Below, piece after piece: positions 51,364 to 60,463 of a stretch of 64,000 bases of DNA. The notes under the pieces are model-generated. The model made no database searches, was not told where the DNA came from, and worked only from the letters and a program-made list of their open reading frames with translations. Numbering within the stretch: the stretch's first letter is position 1; each line of letters opens with the position of its first letter. This stretch comes from Bacteroidota bacterium (GTDB lineage: Bacteria > Bacteroidota > Bacteroidia > Chitinophagales > Chitinophagaceae), in the NCBI GenBank assembly GCA_023386045.1, contig JAEWKK010000004.1, positions 62,001 through 126,000 of the forward strand, in the 5' to 3' direction. Position numbers and translations under genes: made by a program.

Positions 51364-53772
51364 ATGTGGTCCATCTGTAAAAAGGAATTAAGACAGTTCT
51401 TCAGCAACCTGACAGGCTATATCGCCATCATTGTTTTTTTACTTGTCAACGGCCTGGTATTATTTGTATTCAGAAATAACATGCTGGAATATGGTTATGC
51501 AACCCTTGACCAGTTCTTTTCATTTGCTCCCTGGGTGTTGATGTTTCTTGTTTCTGCCATTACCATGCGCAGTTTTTCAGATGAATTCAAAAGCGGCACT
51601 TTCGAGATACTTCAGACAAGACCTGTGAGCAGCTGGCAGATCGTTACCGGAAAATTCCTGGGAAGCCTGATCGTTGCTTTGATAGCTTTGCTTCCCACCC
51701 TGGTTTATTATTTTACCATCAACCACCTGGCTTCTACCGAAGGAATAGATGCAGGAGCTGCAGCAGGTTCTTACCTGGGTCTTTTTCTTTTAACTGCTGT
51801 ATTTACTGCAATTGGTACCTGCATGAGCAGCTTCACTACCAATTCGGTGGTGGCATTTATAATAAGCCTCATTGCTTCCGTACTTTTTTATTTTGGATTT
51901 ACTGCCATCAGCCAGTTACCTGCTTTTCAGAATGGCCCTGACTATTATATTGAAATGATCGGTATTGATTTTCATTACCAGAGCATCAGTCGTGGTGTGA
52001 TAGATACAAGAGATGTGATCTATTTTATTACACTCGTTCTTTTCTTTTTATGGGTGACCAGGCAAAACCTGGGCGATCATACCAAAAAAAGAAACCCAGC
52101 CTGGTGGCTCGCTCTTACTGCAGGTCTGCTATTGATTAATTTTCTTGCAACACAGGCGCATTCAAGATATGACCTTACGGAAGAAAAAAGATATTCACTC
52201 ACACCTACCACCAGGCAACTGTTGATGCAACTACAGGAACCTTTGACGATCGATGTTTTTTTAAAAGGTGATTTTCCTTCCGAGTTCAGAAAGCTGGCCA
52301 ATACTTCACAGGAGTTTCTTGCACTGTTGAAAGATGCCAATCCATCAAAGATCCATTACCGTTTCATAGATCCGCAGGATGATGCAGAACCAGGAAAGAG
52401 CTGGGGCGATTCATTGCAAGCCATTGGAGCAAGTCCTATCAACCTCAGTGTACAGGTGAAGGCTGGTGAAGAAAACAAGATCGTATTTCCTTATGCACTG
52501 GTGCACTATGGTAATCAGGCAGACCTTGTGAATCTGTTCCAGAGCAGTAAAAGAAATATTTCAGTTGCTGAATTGAACAATGCTGAAGCCATGATGGAAT
52601 ACCAGTATGCTAAAACGGTGGACAGGCTGGTGCACCCGCAAAAAGCTACTGTAGTTTATGCATCAGGAAATGGTGAACCAACAGGACCAGAAACCCTGGA
52701 CCTTGTTCAAACCGTAAGCACTAATTATAATTTCCATCTCTTTAACCTGCAGCAACAACCTTACATTCCCGGACCAGATACTATTGGAGTGCTGATGATG
52801 GTAAAACCATCTACCTCTTTTTCAGATGCTGAAAGACTTAAGATCGACCAGTACTTAATGCGAGGTGGAAAGGTTCTTTGTTTTATCGATAATTTATTTG
52901 CAGAGCCGGATAGTCTGAGTTTCAAGGATAAACTGATTGCTTATGAAAGAGGACTGAACCTGCATGATCTCTTGTTTCATTATGGCGTTCGCATTAATCC
53001 TGACCTGATCATGGACCTGCAATGCGATTTCCTTCCATTTGCAGTGGGAGGAAGTGCAAGCGATCCCCAGTACGAATACCTGCACTGGAATTATTATCCT
53101 TTGTTTGAATCACGTAACAATCATTTGATCAATAAAAACATCGGCCTGGTAGCCGGAAGATTTGTTAACTCCATCGACACCATTGAAGCACCCGGGGTTA
53201 CCAAAACCATCTTATTGCAAAGCTCTGCTAACTCAAGAACTATCAGCACGCCGGCTCTGATCAGTCCAAACGAAAACAGGAATACACCCCAGGATGCTTT
53301 ATTCAAACAAAAAGATATCCCCGCTGCAGTTCTTCTTGAAGGAAATTTCACTTCTTTCTTCCGTGGAAGACTGGGAAGCGCACAAAGAGATACACTGGCT
53401 GCTTACGGAGGATTCAAAGACAGGGGTGAATCAAAAATGATTGTGGTAGCAGATGGTGATCTTGTATTGAATGATGTTTCTTCCAAAGGACCTCTTCCAA
53501 TGGGCATGAACCTTTTTACCGCAGGCTCTCAATATGAATACCAGTTTGCCAACCGCGATTTCCTACTCAACTGCCTGGAATACCTCACCAGCAAAACCAG
53601 CATCATCCAGACCAGGAATAAGGAGATCGTTTTGCGCTTGCTGGATGTGAAAAAGGTGGAAGCAGAAAAAACCAAATGGCAGCTCATCAATATTGCTGTT
53701 CCCATTTTGCTGGTTTTGTTATTTGGATGGATTTACCAGCAAATCAGGCGTTACCAGTTTGCATCTAAATAA
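51364..53772 (+). CDS. gldF-gldG: Gliding-motility ABC transporter, GldF-GldG fusion
   Basis: An 802-residue protein joining two proteins usually encoded separately. The first about 240 residues are GldF, an ABC-2-type permease with six helices and the KELRQFFSNLTGYI start and DEFKSGTFEILQTRPVSSWQIV coupling segment. From about 240 to 802 it is GldG: ATQAHSRYDLTEEKRYSLTPTTRQLL, a periplasmic domain with VLCFIDNLFAEPDSL, and a final membrane helix. GldF and GldG work with the ATPase GldA in Flavobacterium gliding; gldA is not in this window. I chose the ATG at 51364, seven bases after TATTTTG; an in-frame TTG at 51355 lies inside that element. Confidence 0.9.
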   Translation: MWSICKKELRQFFSNLTGYIAIIVFLLVNGLVLFVFRNNMLEYGYATLDQFFSFAPWVLMFLVSAITMRSFSDEFKSGTFEILQTRPVSSWQIVTGKFLGSLIVALIALLPTLVYYFTINHLASTEGIDAGAAAGSYLGLFLLTAVFTAIGTCMSSFTTNSVVAFIISLIASVLFYFGFTAISQLPAFQNGPDYYIEMIGIDFHYQSISRGVIDTRDVIYFITLVLFFLWVTRQNLGDHTKKRNPAWWLALTAGLLLINFLATQAHSRYDLTEEKRYSLTPTTRQLLMQLQEPLTIDVFLKGDFPSEFRKLANTSQEFLALLKDANPSKIHYRFIDPQDDAEPGKSWGDSLQAIGASPINLSVQVKAGEENKIVFPYALVHYGNQADLVNLFQSSKRNISVAELNNAEAMMEYQYAKTVDRLVHPQKATVVYASGNGEPTGPETLDLVQTVSTNYNFHLFNLQQQPYIPGPDTIGVLMMVKPSTSFSDAERLKIDQYLMRGGKVLCFIDNLFAEPDSLSFKDKLIAYERGLNLHDLLFHYGVRINPDLIMDLQCDFLPFAVGGSASDPQYEYLHWNYYPLFESRNNHLINKNIGLVAGRFVNSIDTIEAPGVTKTILLQSSANSRTISTPALISPNENRNTPQDALFKQKDIPAAVLLEGNFTSFFRGRLGSAQRDTLAAYGGFKDRGESKMIVVADGDLVLNDVSSKGPLPMGMNLFTAGSQYEYQFANRDFLLNCLEYLTSKTSIIQTRNKEIVLRLLDVKKVEAEKTKWQLINIAVPILLVLLFGWIYQQIRRYQFASK

Positions 53773-53794
53773 GCATCTTTGGCCTATCCTGAAT

Positions 53795-53802
53795 TATCTT
53801 TG
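53795..53802 (+). promoter_or_regulatory. -7 promoter element for terC
   Basis: TATCTTTG, an exact TAnnTTTG match, 23 bases before the TerC-family ATG at 53826. Confidence 0.45.
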
Positions 53803-53825
53803 CTGCTTCAAGAAATGCATGGATT

Positions 53826-54770
53826 ATGACGGTAGACCAGGTGACGTACCTAGTATTTGGAATTGTATTATTGATCGCCATTGTTCTGGATCTTGGACTG
53901 CTCAGCAAGAAGTCAGCTGAAATGAGCATGAAAAAGGCCTTGTTCCAGACAGTTTTCTGGGTGAGCCTCGCCGTTGCTTTCTTTGGCTTTCTCTGGTGGT
54001 ACGAAGGGAAAACTCCTGCAATAGAATACATCAGCGCCTATTTAATGGAATGGAGCCTGAGTATCGACAATATCTTTGTCTTCATTCTCATCTTTACTTT
54101 TTTCAATATCAGGGCTGACCATGTTTCAAGGGCCTTATTGATAGGTATCCTGATGGCCATTGTTTTCCGGATCATTTTCATCACTATCGGAGTGGTGATT
54201 GTAGAAAGGTTTGACTGGATCCTTTATTTCTTTGGTGCCTTCCTGGTGTATACGGGTTTGAAGATCTTTACCGTAAAGCAGGAAAATGAATTTGATCCTG
54301 CAACTAATCCTGTTTATAAATTTCTCAATCGTTTCTTTCCCATTATACATGAAGATGTAAGTGGAAAGATGACCGTGAAGCGAAACGGGAAAAGATTCTA
54401 TACCAACATGTTTGTGGTAGTGGTGATGCTGGCCACAACCGATATCGTATTTGCTTTGGACAGTATACCTGCAGTATTTGCTATTGTAACTGAATCACCC
54501 AATAAGGAACTGATCATTTATACCAGTAATATATTTGCTGTGCTGGGTCTTCGTTCCTTATTTTTTCTCCTGAGGGGTGCTGTAAATAAGTTCTCTTATC
54601 TTCAACAGGGTATTGCCATTGTGCTGATATATATAGGTTTGAAAATGCTGGTGAAGTTCTTTGATGTTCATGTGCCTACCTATATTTCACTGATCATCAT
54701 CATTATTTGCCTGGGTGGGTCCATTCTCTATTCAGTACAGGTATCAAAAAAACCGGAAGACAGAATCTAA
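53826..54770 (+). CDS. TerC/Alx-family membrane protein
   Basis: A 314-residue protein with about nine hydrophobic helices. The two internally related halves carry SIDNIFVFILIF (about 79-90) and TDIVFALDSIPAVFA (about 200-214), with the Asp-Asn and Asp-Ser positions that are TerC hallmarks, plus SNIFAVLGLRSLFFLL. Members of the Alx/MeeY subgroup export manganese and have alkaline or Mn-responsive riboswitch leaders; none is visible here. The MurF-Alr gene begins three bases after its stop codon, so they probably share a transcript. Confidence 0.88.
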   Translation: MTVDQVTYLVFGIVLLIAIVLDLGLLSKKSAEMSMKKALFQTVFWVSLAVAFFGFLWWYEGKTPAIEYISAYLMEWSLSIDNIFVFILIFTFFNIRADHVSRALLIGILMAIVFRIIFITIGVVIVERFDWILYFFGAFLVYTGLKIFTVKQENEFDPATNPVYKFLNRFFPIIHEDVSGKMTVKRNGKRFYTNMFVVVVMLATTDIVFALDSIPAVFAIVTESPNKELIIYTSNIFAVLGLRSLFFLLRGAVNKFSYLQQGIAIVLIYIGLKMLVKFFDVHVPTYISLIIIIICLGGSILYSVQVSKKPEDRI

Positions 54771-54773
54771 AGC

Positions 54774-57239
54774 GTGTATAGAATAAAAACCATCTGTGAT
54801 ATTATTGGGGGATCATTTATCCGCCAGCATACAGATGATCTTATTGAAAACCTTGTTTTTGACAGCAGGCGACTGCAACAACCCGCGGCTTCTCTCTTCT
54901 TTGCCCTTAAAGCAACACATAATAACGGCCATCGTTTTCTGCGAGATGCTTATAAAAAAGGAATCAGGAATTTCATTGTAAGTGAAGAAGTGGACACTGC
55001 CTCTTTTACGGATTCCAATTTTATCCTGGTTGCCAATAGTCTTGAAGCATTACAGCAACTAGCCGCGCATCACAGAAGTCGTTTTGCTATTCCCGTGATT
55101 GGCATAACTGGTAGTAATGGTAAAACCATTGTCAAAGAATGGCTCTTTCATTTACTGGAAGAAGACCATCATATTGTTCGCAGTCCCAAGAGTTATAATT
55201 CGCAAATCGGTGTTCCATTAAGCATCTGGCAGATGAATGAGCAGCATACGCTTGGAATTTTTGAAGCCGGCATTTCCAAACCTGGTGAGATGTCCGACCT
55301 GCAGAAGATCATTCAGCCTACAATGGGGATTCTTACCAATATTGGTCTTGCCCATAGTGAAGGATTTGTAGATGAGGCACAAAAGCTTTCAGAGAAACTG
55401 TTATTGTTCAAATCCTGCTCCATCGTTTTTGCCCGCAACAGGGATATGGGTGGAAAGAAAGAATTGCTTCCTTCAGGTACAAAAATATTTACATGGGGAA
55501 GTGCCGGCACCAATGATCTTGTTGTTGAAGAGATAAAGAAGTTAAAGGATCATACCATCATCAAACTTCGGTACAAGACTTCTGTACAGCAAATCAATTT
55601 TCCTTTCACGGATGATGCTTCTATCGAAAATCTGATCACCTGTTGCGCCGTTATGTTTGAATTGGGATATAGTGGTGAGCTGATTCAAAATAGAATAGCC
55701 GGAATTCATTCCATAGACATGAGGCTTCAGTTGAATCACAGCATCAATGATTGCCTCGTGATCAACGACAGTTACAGCGCCGATATTACTTCTTTAAGGA
55801 TCGCCCTGGATTTTTTATCTCAACAGGGAGCAGGTCATTCCCGAACTGTTATCCTTTCAGATTTTTTTGGGAGCGGTAAAGAAAGCAATGATCTCTATAC
55901 AACGATATCAGGATTTCTCGTCAGTCATAAGATCAATAAGGTTATCGCCATTGGTGAGAAATTAAGCGAAGGCCTTACGGGAAAATTACCTGAGACAACA
56001 GGCCTCGAGTCATGGTTGTCAACAGATGATTTTATCAATGAATTCCGAAGCTCGAAATTCAACAAAGAGATCATACTGATAAAAGGCGCGCGCAAATTTG
56101 AATTTGAAAGAATAGCCAGGTTATTTGAAAAAAAGCTTCACCAGACCGTGCTCGAGATCAACCTGAATGCGCTGGCACATAACCTCAAGGAATATTCAAA
56201 ATTATTGCAGCCAAAAACTGCTGTCATGGCCATGGTAAAGGCATTTTCCTATGGCAGTGGTGGTGCCGAAATTGCCAGTGTGCTTCAATACCACCATGTC
56301 AATTACCTGGGCGTTGCTTATGCAGATGAAGGTGTTGACCTGGTGAAAGCCGGTATCTCCATCCCCATCATGGTCATGAATGCCGAAGAATCTTCTTTCC
56401 AGGCCATCGTTGATGATCATCTTCAACCGGTGATTTATTCATTTCATCTTTTGGAAAGCTTTGGAAATTATCTGAAGAGCCAGGGACTGACTGATTATCC
56501 TGTACATATAGAAATAGAAACAGGCATGAACAGGCTTGGTTTTTCATTGAATGAAGTTGAAGCCTTGTCGAAGATGATCGCTGCTTCAAATTTGTTTTCG
56601 ATCCAGTCGGTTTTTTCTCACCTGGCTGCCAGTGAAGATGAAAGCCAGGATGATTTTACATTACAGCAGGCCAGCACATTTAATGAAGCTGTAAGCATCA
56701 TCAGTAAGTATATTTCTTATCCTTTCCTGCAACATATTTCCAATTCAGCTGCCATTGTTCGTCATCCGCAACTGCAGATGGATATGGTTCGTCTGGGCAT
56801 AGGGCTTTATGGTATCGAGATCGATTCTGCACATGCATTGCAATTGCAACCTGTTGCTACCCTTCGCTCCACCATTGCCCAGATAAAACATTTAAAAAAG
56901 GGCGAATCTGTGAGTTATAACCGCCGAAGCATTGTGCAAAAAGATTCTGCGATCGCCACGGTTCGGATAGGTTATGCAGATGGATATTCCAGGGCCTTCG
57001 GAAATGGAGTGGGCAGGATGCTGGTGAATGGGAAGCTGGCGCCTGTTATCGGAACGGTTTGTATGGACATGACAATGATTGATGTAACTGGCATTGAAGG
57101 TGTATCCGAAGGTCTGGACGTCATTGTCTTTGGCCCACAGCTCCCGGTGCAGGAAGTTGCAGGCTGGATCAGAACCATTCCCTACGAGGTGATGACGGGT
57201 ATATCGCACCGCGTGAAACGGGTCTATTTCCATGAATAG
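54774..57239 (+). CDS. murF-alr: MurF-alanine racemase fusion
   Basis: An 821-residue bifunctional peptidoglycan enzyme, a fusion found in Bacteroidota. The N-terminal MurF half (about 1-455) adds D-Ala-D-Ala to UDP-MurNAc-tripeptide: Walker motif TGSNGKT at 112-118, IFEAGISKPGEM, and the C-terminal domain with LVINDSYSADITSLRIAL. The C-terminal half (about 460-821) is a fold-type III alanine racemase that makes the D-alanine: PLP lysine near 489 (MAMVKAFSYGSG), HIEIETGMNRLGF, GIGLYGIE and a Tyr in SYNRRS. It begins with GTG, three bases after terC. MurF thus comes with its own D-Ala supply. Confidence 0.95.
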   Translation: MYRIKTICDIIGGSFIRQHTDDLIENLVFDSRRLQQPAASLFFALKATHNNGHRFLRDAYKKGIRNFIVSEEVDTASFTDSNFILVANSLEALQQLAAHHRSRFAIPVIGITGSNGKTIVKEWLFHLLEEDHHIVRSPKSYNSQIGVPLSIWQMNEQHTLGIFEAGISKPGEMSDLQKIIQPTMGILTNIGLAHSEGFVDEAQKLSEKLLLFKSCSIVFARNRDMGGKKELLPSGTKIFTWGSAGTNDLVVEEIKKLKDHTIIKLRYKTSVQQINFPFTDDASIENLITCCAVMFELGYSGELIQNRIAGIHSIDMRLQLNHSINDCLVINDSYSADITSLRIALDFLSQQGAGHSRTVILSDFFGSGKESNDLYTTISGFLVSHKINKVIAIGEKLSEGLTGKLPETTGLESWLSTDDFINEFRSSKFNKEIILIKGARKFEFERIARLFEKKLHQTVLEINLNALAHNLKEYSKLLQPKTAVMAMVKAFSYGSGGAEIASVLQYHHVNYLGVAYADEGVDLVKAGISIPIMVMNAEESSFQAIVDDHLQPVIYSFHLLESFGNYLKSQGLTDYPVHIEIETGMNRLGFSLNEVEALSKMIAASNLFSIQSVFSHLAASEDESQDDFTLQQASTFNEAVSIISKYISYPFLQHISNSAAIVRHPQLQMDMVRLGIGLYGIEIDSAHALQLQPVATLRSTIAQIKHLKKGESVSYNRRSIVQKDSAIATVRIGYADGYSRAFGNGVGRMLVNGKLAPVIGTVCMDMTMIDVTGIEGVSEGLDVIVFGPQLPVQEVAGWIRTIPYEVMTGISHRVKRVYFHE

Positions 57240-57277
57240 AATTAACTTTTTAAAAAACCAGCCTCCATTTCAACCCT

Positions 57278-57285
57278 TATCTTTG
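57278..57285 (+). promoter_or_regulatory. -7 promoter element for lspA
   Basis: TATCTTTG, an exact TAnnTTTG match, 18 bases before the GTG start of lspA at 57304. Confidence 0.45.
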
Positions 57286-57303
57286 AGCACTTAATTTTTG
57301 ACA

Positions 57304-58008
57304 GTGAAGCTTCGTTTTTCCGTATTGATCATCGCCGTAATTATCATTGCCGACCAGGCATTAAAGATCTGGATCAAAACCAGTTTTCCGCTTGGCCATG
57401 TTACCAATATGTTTGGCTTTGATTGGGCTCAATTATATTTTATTGAGAATAAAGGAATGGCCTGGGGATGGGAGTGGGGTGGAACCTGGGGTAAGATGTT
57501 ATTGACCTTATTCCGTCTGGCTGCTGTCATCTTTGGAACCTGGTACATTGGAAGGATTATCAAGCAGGGATATTCAAGAGGTTTTATCATTTGTGCTTCT
57601 CTCATCTATGCAGGAGCACTGGGTAACCTGATCGATTCAATGTTTTATGGGATGATCTTTGACAGGGGCATGCTTTCAGATCCTGTATCAAATGGTACCA
57701 TCAATTATGCAGGCATCGCACATCTGACTACTGAAGGTGGCTATGCAGGATTTCTTCATGGAAACGTTGTGGACATGCTTTACTTTCCAATGATCGAATC
57801 ACACTTTCCCAAGTGGATGCCCTTCATTGGCGGAAATGAATTTTTATTCTTTAGTCCGATTTTCAATATTGCTGATGCTTCCATCTCAGTGGGTGTGATC
57901 ACACTGTTATTATTTCAAAAACGACTCGTTCACAGGAAACATGATGAGGATGAAGCCCAAACCGTAACAACGAACACGGAAATGGGCGACAAAGCGCATG
58001 TGATGTGA
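57304..58008 (+). CDS. lspA: Lipoprotein signal peptidase
   Basis: A 234-residue inner-membrane aspartyl protease that removes lipoprotein signal peptides. Catalytic aspartates lie in GALGNLIDSMFYG and SPIFNIADASISVGV, and the family's ENKGMAW sits in helix 1-2. It is clearly longer than the roughly 165-residue E. coli protein: an extra hydrophilic segment (about 110-170, FDRGMLSDPVSNGTINYAGIAHLTTEGGYAG) lies between the two catalytic regions, and the C-terminus is extended and acidic. I chose GTG at 57304. It serves the several lipoproteins in this window. Confidence 0.93.
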   Translation: MKLRFSVLIIAVIIIADQALKIWIKTSFPLGHVTNMFGFDWAQLYFIENKGMAWGWEWGGTWGKMLLTLFRLAAVIFGTWYIGRIIKQGYSRGFIICASLIYAGALGNLIDSMFYGMIFDRGMLSDPVSNGTINYAGIAHLTTEGGYAGFLHGNVVDMLYFPMIESHFPKWMPFIGGNEFLFFSPIFNIADASISVGVITLLLFQKRLVHRKHDEDEAQTVTTNTEMGDKAHVM

Positions 58009-58028
58009 TCATTGATCTTACTAAGCTT

Positions 58029-58214
58029 TCATTCATAACTTTTAAACCAGTCAACATCCCAGTATTTGGGATCGTCTGCAATATTCAGCCTTGATTGCGC
58101 TGGTAAATGAACATTCTTTGATTTGATGATCTTCAGCTTTGAAGGCCTGCTGACTTCCGCTATCTTAAGCGGGTAGCCGCTGAATTGAATGGCATTGCCT
58201 GTTCTGTCTTTCAT
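58029..58214 (-). CDS. Short hypothetical protein
   Basis: 61 residues with no signal peptide or membrane helix: MKDRTGNAIQFSGYPLKIAEV, a basic middle (RPSKLKIIKSKN) and an aromatic end (YWDVDWFKSYE). The frame, ATG start and composition look coding, and no better frame competes in this stretch. It converges on lspA. I do not recognise it. A perfect inverted repeat (58233-58248) lies just upstream. Confidence 0.5.
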   Translation of the reverse strand: MKDRTGNAIQFSGYPLKIAEVSRPSKLKIIKSKNVHLPAQSRLNIADDPKYWDVDWFKSYE

Positions 58215-58232
58215 ATGGATTGGAGTTTATTG

Positions 58233-58248
58233 GTAAACTGGTGTTTAC
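58233..58248. promoter_or_regulatory. GTAAAC inverted repeat upstream of the 61-residue gene
   Basis: GTAAACTGGTGTTTAC, perfect six-base arms with a four-base spacer, 19 bases before the small gene's ATG. Size and placement suit a dimeric repressor, but no regulator is nearby. Confidence 0.35.
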
Positions 58249-58294
58249 ACAGGCAGTGTTAAATTAATCATCCTTTCTTCAAAATGCAATAGCC

Positions 58295-58327
58295 AAATAA
58301 AAAAGCCACTGCTGGATGCAGTGGCTT
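58295..58327 (-). terminator. Intrinsic terminator after fumC
   Basis: Perfect 10-base stem AAGCCACTGC (58303-58312) with GCAGTGGCTT (58318-58327), a five-base loop, then a T-run when read on the minus strand. It lies about 20 bases beyond the fumC stop. Confidence 0.85.
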
Positions 58328-58346
58328 CATGATATTGAGTTTAAAA

Positions 58347-59753
58347 TTAAACGTTTATTTCTCCAACCATATTTTCAGGAATAACCCACTGGTCAAATTC
58401 TTCCGGTGTTACATATCCCAGCTTAACGGCCATCTCCTTGAGCGTGGTTCCTTCCTTATGTGCCTTTTGTGCAATTTCAGCTGCTTTGTAATAGCCGATC
58501 TTTGTATTCAGTGAGGTTACCAGCATCAATGAATTATCAACGTGTTTTTTGATATTGGCTTCAATAGGTTCGATGCCAACTGCACATTTATCATTAAAGC
58601 TTACACATCCATCACCGATCAGTCTTGCACTGTGAAGAAAATTATAGATCATCATCGGCTTGAATACATTCAATTCAAAATGACCCATCGCTCCTCCCAT
58701 GTTGATGGCAACATCATTTCCCATTACCTGTGCTGCAATCATGGTCAGTGCTTCACACTGTGTTGGATTGACCTTGCCAGGCATGATGGATGATCCTGGC
58801 TCATTATCAGGAATGAAGATTTCTCCAATACCTGAACGCGGACCTGAAGAAAGCATGCGGATATCATTGGCAATCTTCATCAGGCTCACTGCAACAGTCT
58901 TTAATGCGCCATGCGATTCAACAATGGCGTCATGTGCTGCCAGTGATTCAAATTTATTTTCTGCAGTTACAAATGGAAGTCCCGTAAGTTGAGCTATATG
59001 TTTGGCAACATTGGTTGCATAACCTTTTGGTGTATTGATACCCGTACCCACTGCTGTTCCTCCTAGCGCCAGTTCTGCAAGATGCGGCAATGTATTTTTT
59101 ATGGCCCTGATACCATGATCGAGTTGCGATACATATCCGCTGAATTCCTGTCCCAGCGTCAATGGTGTGGCATCCATGAAATGCGTGCGACCAATCTTTA
59201 CCACCTTCATGAACGCTTTAGATTTGGCAGCCAGCGTATCACGCAGTTTTTCCAATCCGGGAAGTGTGGTTTCCATCAGCATTTGATAGGCAGCAATGTG
59301 CATGGCAGTTGGAAATGTATCATTGGATGATTGTGATTTGTTGACATCATCATTAGGATGAAGTGCTTTTTCCTTGTCGCCCAGCTGCCCCCCGTACAAT
59401 ACATGGCCACGGTAAGCGATCACTTCATTAACATTCATATTGCTTTGGGTACCGCTACCTGTTTGCCATACCACCAGTGGAAAATATTCATCAAGTTGAC
59501 CTTCAAGAATCTCATCACAAACCCTGCTGATCAGGTCCAGTTTTTCTTTTGGTAATACACCTGCTTCGTGGTTGGTAATAGCAGCTGCTTTTTTGAGATA
59601 GGCAAATGCACGGATGATCTCTTTGGGCATTTTATTAATGTCCTGCGCGATCCTGAAATTGTCAATGCTGCGCTGGGTCTGGGCACCATAATACGCATCT
59701 GAGGGCACTTTTACCTCGCCCATCGTGTCTTTTTCAATACGGTATACTGACAT
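58347..59753 (-). CDS. fumC: Fumarate hydratase class II
   Basis: Interconverts fumarate and malate in the TCA cycle; iron-independent homotetramer. From the ATG at 59753 it has 468 residues. It begins YRIEKDTMGEVKVPSDAYYGAQTQRS, and GSSIMPGKVNPTQCEA near residue 317 is the aspartase/fumarase signature. Other active-site residues lie in TGSGTQSNMN, SSNDTFPTAMH and IGRTHFMDATPLTLGQEFSGY, so fumarase rather than aspartase is likeliest. The frame is open to 59825, but that would place the start upstream of the promoter element at 59773-59780 and adds non-homologous residues. Confidence 0.95.
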   Translation of the reverse strand: MSVYRIEKDTMGEVKVPSDAYYGAQTQRSIDNFRIAQDINKMPKEIIRAFAYLKKAAAITNHEAGVLPKEKLDLISRVCDEILEGQLDEYFPLVVWQTGSGTQSNMNVNEVIAYRGHVLYGGQLGDKEKALHPNDDVNKSQSSNDTFPTAMHIAAYQMLMETTLPGLEKLRDTLAAKSKAFMKVVKIGRTHFMDATPLTLGQEFSGYVSQLDHGIRAIKNTLPHLAELALGGTAVGTGINTPKGYATNVAKHIAQLTGLPFVTAENKFESLAAHDAIVESHGALKTVAVSLMKIANDIRMLSSGPRSGIGEIFIPDNEPGSSIMPGKVNPTQCEALTMIAAQVMGNDVAINMGGAMGHFELNVFKPMMIYNFLHSARLIGDGCVSFNDKCAVGIEPIEANIKKHVDNSLMLVTSLNTKIGYYKAAEIAQKAHKEGTTLKEMAVKLGYVTPEEFDQWVIPENMVGEINV

Positions 59754-59772
59754 ATGATTTATTTGAATGCCG

Positions 59773-59780
59773 CAAAGATA
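59773..59780 (-). promoter_or_regulatory. -7 promoter element for fumC
   Basis: Reads TATCTTTG on the minus strand, an exact TAnnTTTG match, 20 bases upstream of the fumC ATG at 59753. Confidence 0.45.
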
Positions 59781-59830
59781 AATCAAGGGAGGAAAGCTTC
59801 TGTTGGTTTCATTTTTGAAGTACACTGATA

Positions 59831-60463
59831 ATGAATCCTAAAAAACTGATATTACTCATATGCAGCAGTAGCCTATTCCTCTCATCCTGTTTTGACCTCT
59901 CTGATGGCAGTGAAAAAAAACCGGATACAGTTCGCATTGTCACTATCGATTCATCGCAGGCAAGGTATCTTGATTCTGTTCGCAGGGATTCGCTTTTACT
60001 AATCATCGATACCATTCGCACAGATTCTATTCTCGTGTCAGGAGCGGAGGTGCATACAAAAAATGTAAAACCTGCAGAGGTGGTTGATTTTGCTAAAACA
60101 CTGATCGGGGTTCCTTATAAATATGCTTCAGCAGATCCAAAATCAGGATTTGACTGTTCCGGTTTCATTACTTATGTTTTTGGACATTTCAAGATTATAG
60201 TGCCACGTTCTTCTATTGATTTTACCAATGTGGGAAGGCCCATTCCTGAGGATAGTGCGAGAGTGGGTGACCTGGTGCTGTTTACCGGTACCGACAGCAC
60301 TGAAAAATTTGTTGGTCATATGGGACTGGTTGTATCAAATAACAATGGAGTCATTGAATTCATTCATTCCACTTCCGGGAAAAAATATGGCGTCACCATC
60401 ACTCCATTAAATAACTACTATCAAAGCCGCTATGTGAAAACGATCAGGATTTTCCCGGAATAG
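59831..60463 (+). CDS. NlpC/P60 family lipoprotein endopeptidase
   Basis: A 210-residue predicted lipoprotein (ICSSSLFLSSC, cysteine at about residue 20) carrying a C-terminal NlpC/P60 cysteine peptidase domain (about 80-210). The catalytic cysteine is in SGFDCSGFITYVF, the first histidine in KFVGHMGLVVSNN and a second in EFIHSTSG. These enzymes cut cell-wall peptides. The 60 residues before the domain form a charged, partly repetitive spacer (SSQARYLDSVRRDSLLLIIDTIRTDSI). Divergent from fumC. Likely hydrolyses D-Glu-meso-diaminopimelate bonds; substrate inferred from family. Confidence 0.87.
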   Translation: MNPKKLILLICSSSLFLSSCFDLSDGSEKKPDTVRIVTIDSSQARYLDSVRRDSLLLIIDTIRTDSILVSGAEVHTKNVKPAEVVDFAKTLIGVPYKYASADPKSGFDCSGFITYVFGHFKIIVPRSSIDFTNVGRPIPEDSARVGDLVLFTGTDSTEKFVGHMGLVVSNNNGVIEFIHSTSGKKYGVTITPLNNYYQSRYVKTIRIFPE

